Below, piece by piece: positions 8,752-11,598 of a stretch of 11,598 nt of DNA. Made by a program: the position numbers and the translations under genes. Under the pieces are notes generated by a model, which searched no databases, had not been told where the DNA came from, and saw nothing but the letters and a program-made list of their open reading frames with translations. The DNA is from Pholiota molesta. Lineage: Eukaryota > Basidiomycota > Agaricomycetes > Agaricales > Strophariaceae. How positions within the stretch are numbered: the first letter of the stretch is position 1; every line of letters starts with the position of its first letter. The stretch is from contig JACGCK010000607.1 in NCBI GenBank assembly GCA_014925825.1, positions 1-11,598 on the forward strand, in the 5' to 3' direction.

Positions 8752-8910
8752 CACTTTCGAAACTTCGTCGTTTTGCGCATATAAGGGCTTGAAAGATGCG
8801 TCTTTGCAATCGTAACAGAGCCAAAAAATTTGCGTGGAAAACAGAGCAGCCGTTCCGGAGATATAGGTCAATCTTCATTGAAGGGTAGGAAGAGGAGGAA
8901 AGAGGATGGT
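8752..8910 (+). repeat. Shortened first unit of the array
   Basis: The first anchor (8821) is only about 158 bp from the next (8979). Sequence 8752-8833 aligns with 8911-8992 (ttcgaaa, gcgtctt.gcaa.cgt), so this unit has lost about half its length, including the ccgga and gagacat blocks. It marks the left edge of the array. Confidence 0.65.
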
Positions 8911-11315
8911 AAATTCGAAAATGCATCATTCCATGCGAGTAAGAGCTTAATGTTGCGTCTTCGCAAACGTTACAAGGCCCAAAAAACCGCGTGAGAATCG
9001 AAAGCTTTGTTCCGAAGATATGTGCCAATCTTTCCTGATGATGAAGTGGGAAGGAATGATGAGGAGTGGATGATGTCCCGGAATATTCCACTGAATAGAT
9101 CGTCATGTTCTTGAGCTCGATAGAACCGGAGAGTCGAGGCGAATACAAATCCGAAGCCTCCAGAAGGGAACCTGCCATGGTTGCCAAGAGCGAACTTCGT
9201 CTCAGATTAGAGCACTGAAATGAGACATGTGGTCTAGTTCGCTCGAATTTCGTTCGTTTGGCCTGCGCAGGGCTTATTCGAAGCGGCCTGCGTAGCCTAA
9301 CAAGCCGCAAAAATTCGCTAAGGGATCGGAGGTCTGGTTCTTGAGAGACAGCCAAATCTTCGCTCTAGTGATAGAAATAGAGGGAAAGGAGGAAGATGGG
9401 CCCCCCAGAGTGTTCTACTGGTCAGAACAGGGAATTCTGGGTGTCGTTAAACCGGACAAACAAGGAGAAGTCGAATCCTGAAGCAGAATAGGGCTAGAGG
9501 CAATGGGAGCCAAAAGCGAACGAAATTACAGACCAGAGGTCCAAAACAGGCAAAAGTGCACTCCTCATTGAGAACTCCATGGATTCGTTCAAGCAGGGGC
9601 TTAAAAGATGCGCCCTGCGTAGCCCAGCACAGCGCAAAAAACGCGAGACAATCGCAGGTCGGTTCCTGAGTTATAGTCCAATATGTGTTCTAGGAACTGA
9701 TCATAGGGGAGGAAGAGGTAATGGGCCCCCAGAATGATCTACTGCATAGAATTGGACGTTCTTGTACTCGTTAGAACCGGACGTGGTAGGCGAGCTCAAA
9801 TCAAAAGAGTTTGGAGAGCTAGGAGCGCTGGTGCGGAGAACGAAATTGATGTCTCTTCAGGAGGCTGAGATGACTGTAAAGTCATGCTCGGGCGATGCAC
9901 AACGGTTTGGGACGTTCAAAGGCGTTTTCGAACGAGGAAAACAAGGGTTTCCAGCGCAAAAAGTTTCGTAACGATAGACGAACCGGCTGCGGAGATATGG
10001 CCAGACTTTGCTCATAACAGGAGCAAAGGAGGAGCATGAGGACATGCCGATATTTCGGAGGCTTGTTCTGCTCGGAATGGGATGATCTTGGGCTCGATAG
10101 AACCGGATGGATGAGACGAGCTCGAATCCGAAGAGATCATCCAGATACGGGCAGCTGTTCATGAGAACGAATTTGGTTTCACATTAGGAGACCAAAATGT
10201 CTCAAAGGCCATATCTCGCTTGGAAATCACTTGTTAGACACGCACAGGGCTCGTTGGAAACGCCTGGACAGGCGCGACGGAGCGCAAAAAACCGCTTGAT
10301 GATCCGTGGACTTGTTGAGGAGAAGCGGATGAATCTCTGTCCTCAAAGTAGGAACAGAAGGGCAGGAGGACATCGGAGATTTTGGAGACGTTGTATGCTC
10401 CGAATTCGATGATCTTGGGCTCGCCAGAACCGGACGGATGAGCTGAGCTCGAATCCGAAGAGACCTTAAATATCCGAGGTCTGGGAGGCGAGAACGAATC
10501 GATTTCGTCTCAAGACATCGAAATGTCTCATCATCCGCTTCTCACTCAAATGTGGAACGTTCGGGGCGATTGAAGGCGCATTCGATATCAACTTGACAAG
10601 GCCCACAAGCCGCAAAAAACCGCTTGGCAATCCATGGAACGGCTGGGGAGAAACAGATGCATCTCTGTTCTTAGAACAAGAACAGAGGAGCATGAGGACA
10701 TGCAGAGATTTCGGAACCTTTCTGGCTTGGAATTCAACGATCTTGGGCTTGAAAGAACCGGACGGATGAGACGAGCTCGAATCCAAAAGATCTTGGCTGT
10801 CCGAGGTCTGCAAGGCGAGAACGAATTGATTTCGTCTCAGGACATCGAAATGTCTCACATCTGTTTCTCACCCAAAGGTGGACTGTTGGGGCCGTCAAGG
10901 GCGTGTTCGATATCGATTTAACGGGGGCTACAGGACCCAAAAACCGCTTAACGATCCATGGAGCGGTTGGGGAGAAACAGATGAATCTCTGTTCTGAGAC
11001 CATGAACAGAGGGCATGAGGACATGCAGAGATTTCGGAAGCTTCCTGTGCTCGGAATTCAACGATCTTGGGCTCAAAAGAGCCGGACGGATGAGACGAAC
11101 TCGAATCCGAAGAGACTGATGGTCCGAGGTTTGGAAGCGAGAACGAATCGATTTCGTCTCAGGACATCGAAATGTCTCAGCATCTGTTTCTCACCCAAGG
11201 TGGGTCGTTTGGGGCCATCGAGGCGCGTTCGATATCGCTTCGACGAGGGCTACAAGCCGCAAAAATCCGCTTGTCGATCTAAGGAGTGGTTGGGGAGATA
11301 TGGGGCCATCAATCC
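8752..11315 (+). repeat. Tandem array of a repeat of about 325 bp
   Basis: A gcaaaaa(a)ccgc anchor recurs at about 8979, 9307, 9634, 9956, 10284, 10612, 10937 and 11259, with spacings of 328, 327, 322, 328, 328, 325 and 322 bp, and a shortened first spacing from 8821. Other blocks recur at fixed offsets: cgatcttgggctcgatagaa then ccggacggatgagacgagct, cgagaacgaatcgatttcgt, and gacatcgaaatgtctca. The three units from 10284 to about 11258 are most alike (roughly 85-90% by eye between the last two); left-hand units are more diverged. Most spacings are not multiples of three and all frames are interrupted, so this is satellite-like DNA and not a repeat protein. Confidence 0.9.
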
Positions 11316-11598
11316 AACCAGTATATCATCTTCCTCCAAATCATCATAAGTCCAATTCCAGAGGAACTCCTTGGCTGAGGAGCATTCCTAGGACCAGAGG
11401 GAAGGTGGAAAGGGGTGAAGGGCATAGCAAAAAGGTGAAGGGAGAGCATAAAAGGGTTTTGGGCCCAATGCAAGTAGGGACATATCAAGCCAGCTGGCAG
11501 GAGAGTCAACCTGACCTGGATCAGGGAGAGCCTCAGAATGAGTAGGGACTGTTAGGGACAGTCAACCTGACCCAGATCCAAGGGGAGAAGGGAGGATG
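11316..11598 (+). other. Purine-rich flank to the right of the array
   Basis: There is no supported gene. The + strand is again G/A-rich (aaggtggaaaggggtgaagg), like the left flank near 8640-8712. The word ggagagtcaacc near 11500 is shared with 8211-8225 in the left flank, which hints that both flanks belong to one parent element interrupted or expanded by the array. Confidence 0.35.
11503..11582 (+). repeat. Short direct repeat, 56-bp period
   Basis: agtcaacctgacctggatca at 11504 recurs as agtcaacctgacccagatcc at 11560, followed each time by a purine run. Two copies are visible, and more may lie beyond the window end. Confidence 0.65.

Noticed and set aside
8821..9307. The 325-bp unit as a dimer of a ~160-bp unit
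   Set aside because: The 158-bp spacing occurs only at the left edge and is explained by loss of half a unit. I could not align the two halves of the later units with each other.
8546..9355. Minus-strand open frame of 269 residues, the longest single frame in the window
   Set aside because: It runs from the purine-rich flank into the first array units. The frame is not kept in the later units, its end is a hydrophobic run that follows from the G/A bias of the + strand, and no family motif is visible.
10466..10858. Minus-strand frame with an internally repeated segment (MRHFDVLRRN twice)
   Set aside because: The repetition is simply the DNA array read once per unit. Most spacings between units are not multiples of three, so no repeat protein could be maintained.
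10903..11349. + strand frame of 148 residues in the array
   Set aside because: It spans one unit and part of the next, is broken in the sister units, and shows no domain.

Overview
The window looks like a gene-poor, transposon-rich stretch of a filamentous fungal genome, most likely a basidiomycete. The reasons are a DNA-transposon gene split by 13 introns of only 48-63 bp with GT..AG ends, the hAT family type, and the absence of bacterial gene organisation. This assignment is an inference. I see no convincing host gene, tRNA, rRNA or CRISPR array.

Layout, left to right. (1) Positions 1-1813 are one long imperfect palindrome: two diverged arms of about 880 bp around a loop of about 50 bp. 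It has no recognisable coding sequence and its left end may lie outside the window. (2) Positions 1814-2396 are a spacer with only one doubtful short ORF. (3) A second, unrelated foldback element, about 780 bp originally (arms about 340 bp, loop about 90 bp), starts near 2397. (4) A 4373-bp hAT-superfamily transposon (3076-7448) has inserted into the right arm of that foldback. It has perfect 16-bp terminal inverted repeats and an exact 8-bp target duplication. The rest of the foldback arm resumes at 7457-7546. (5) Positions 7556-7951 look like a minus-strand LTR, followed at 7952-7966 by a polypurine-tract-like sequence. The sequence beyond it, where the internal region should be, contains no gag or pol. 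(6) Positions 7967-8751 are A-rich, then purine-rich noncoding DNA with a 115-bp-period duplication. (7) Positions 8752 to about 11315 are a tandem array of a repeat of about 325 bp (seven full periods plus a shortened first unit), best preserved on the right. (8) Positions 11316-11598 are purine-rich sequence with a short direct repeat.

The only recognisable gene is the hAT transposase (3857-7267, + strand). I rebuilt it as 14 exons totalling 2694 nt (897 codons plus stop). It has an Arg/Gly-rich N-terminus, a BED-type zinc finger, a DDE-type catalytic core (D353, D430, E818), an insertion-domain CxxH motif and the C-terminal hAT dimerisation domain. It has one in-frame TAA (6296-6298, codon 630), so this copy is probably non-autonomous although its ends are intact.

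The order of events can be partly read: the foldback element came first, then the hAT inserted into it, later or independently of the nearby palindrome and satellite-like array. I did not find evidence of a new multi-gene system. The most notable items are the nested hAT/foldback, the two successive long foldbacks and the 325-bp array beside an LTR.
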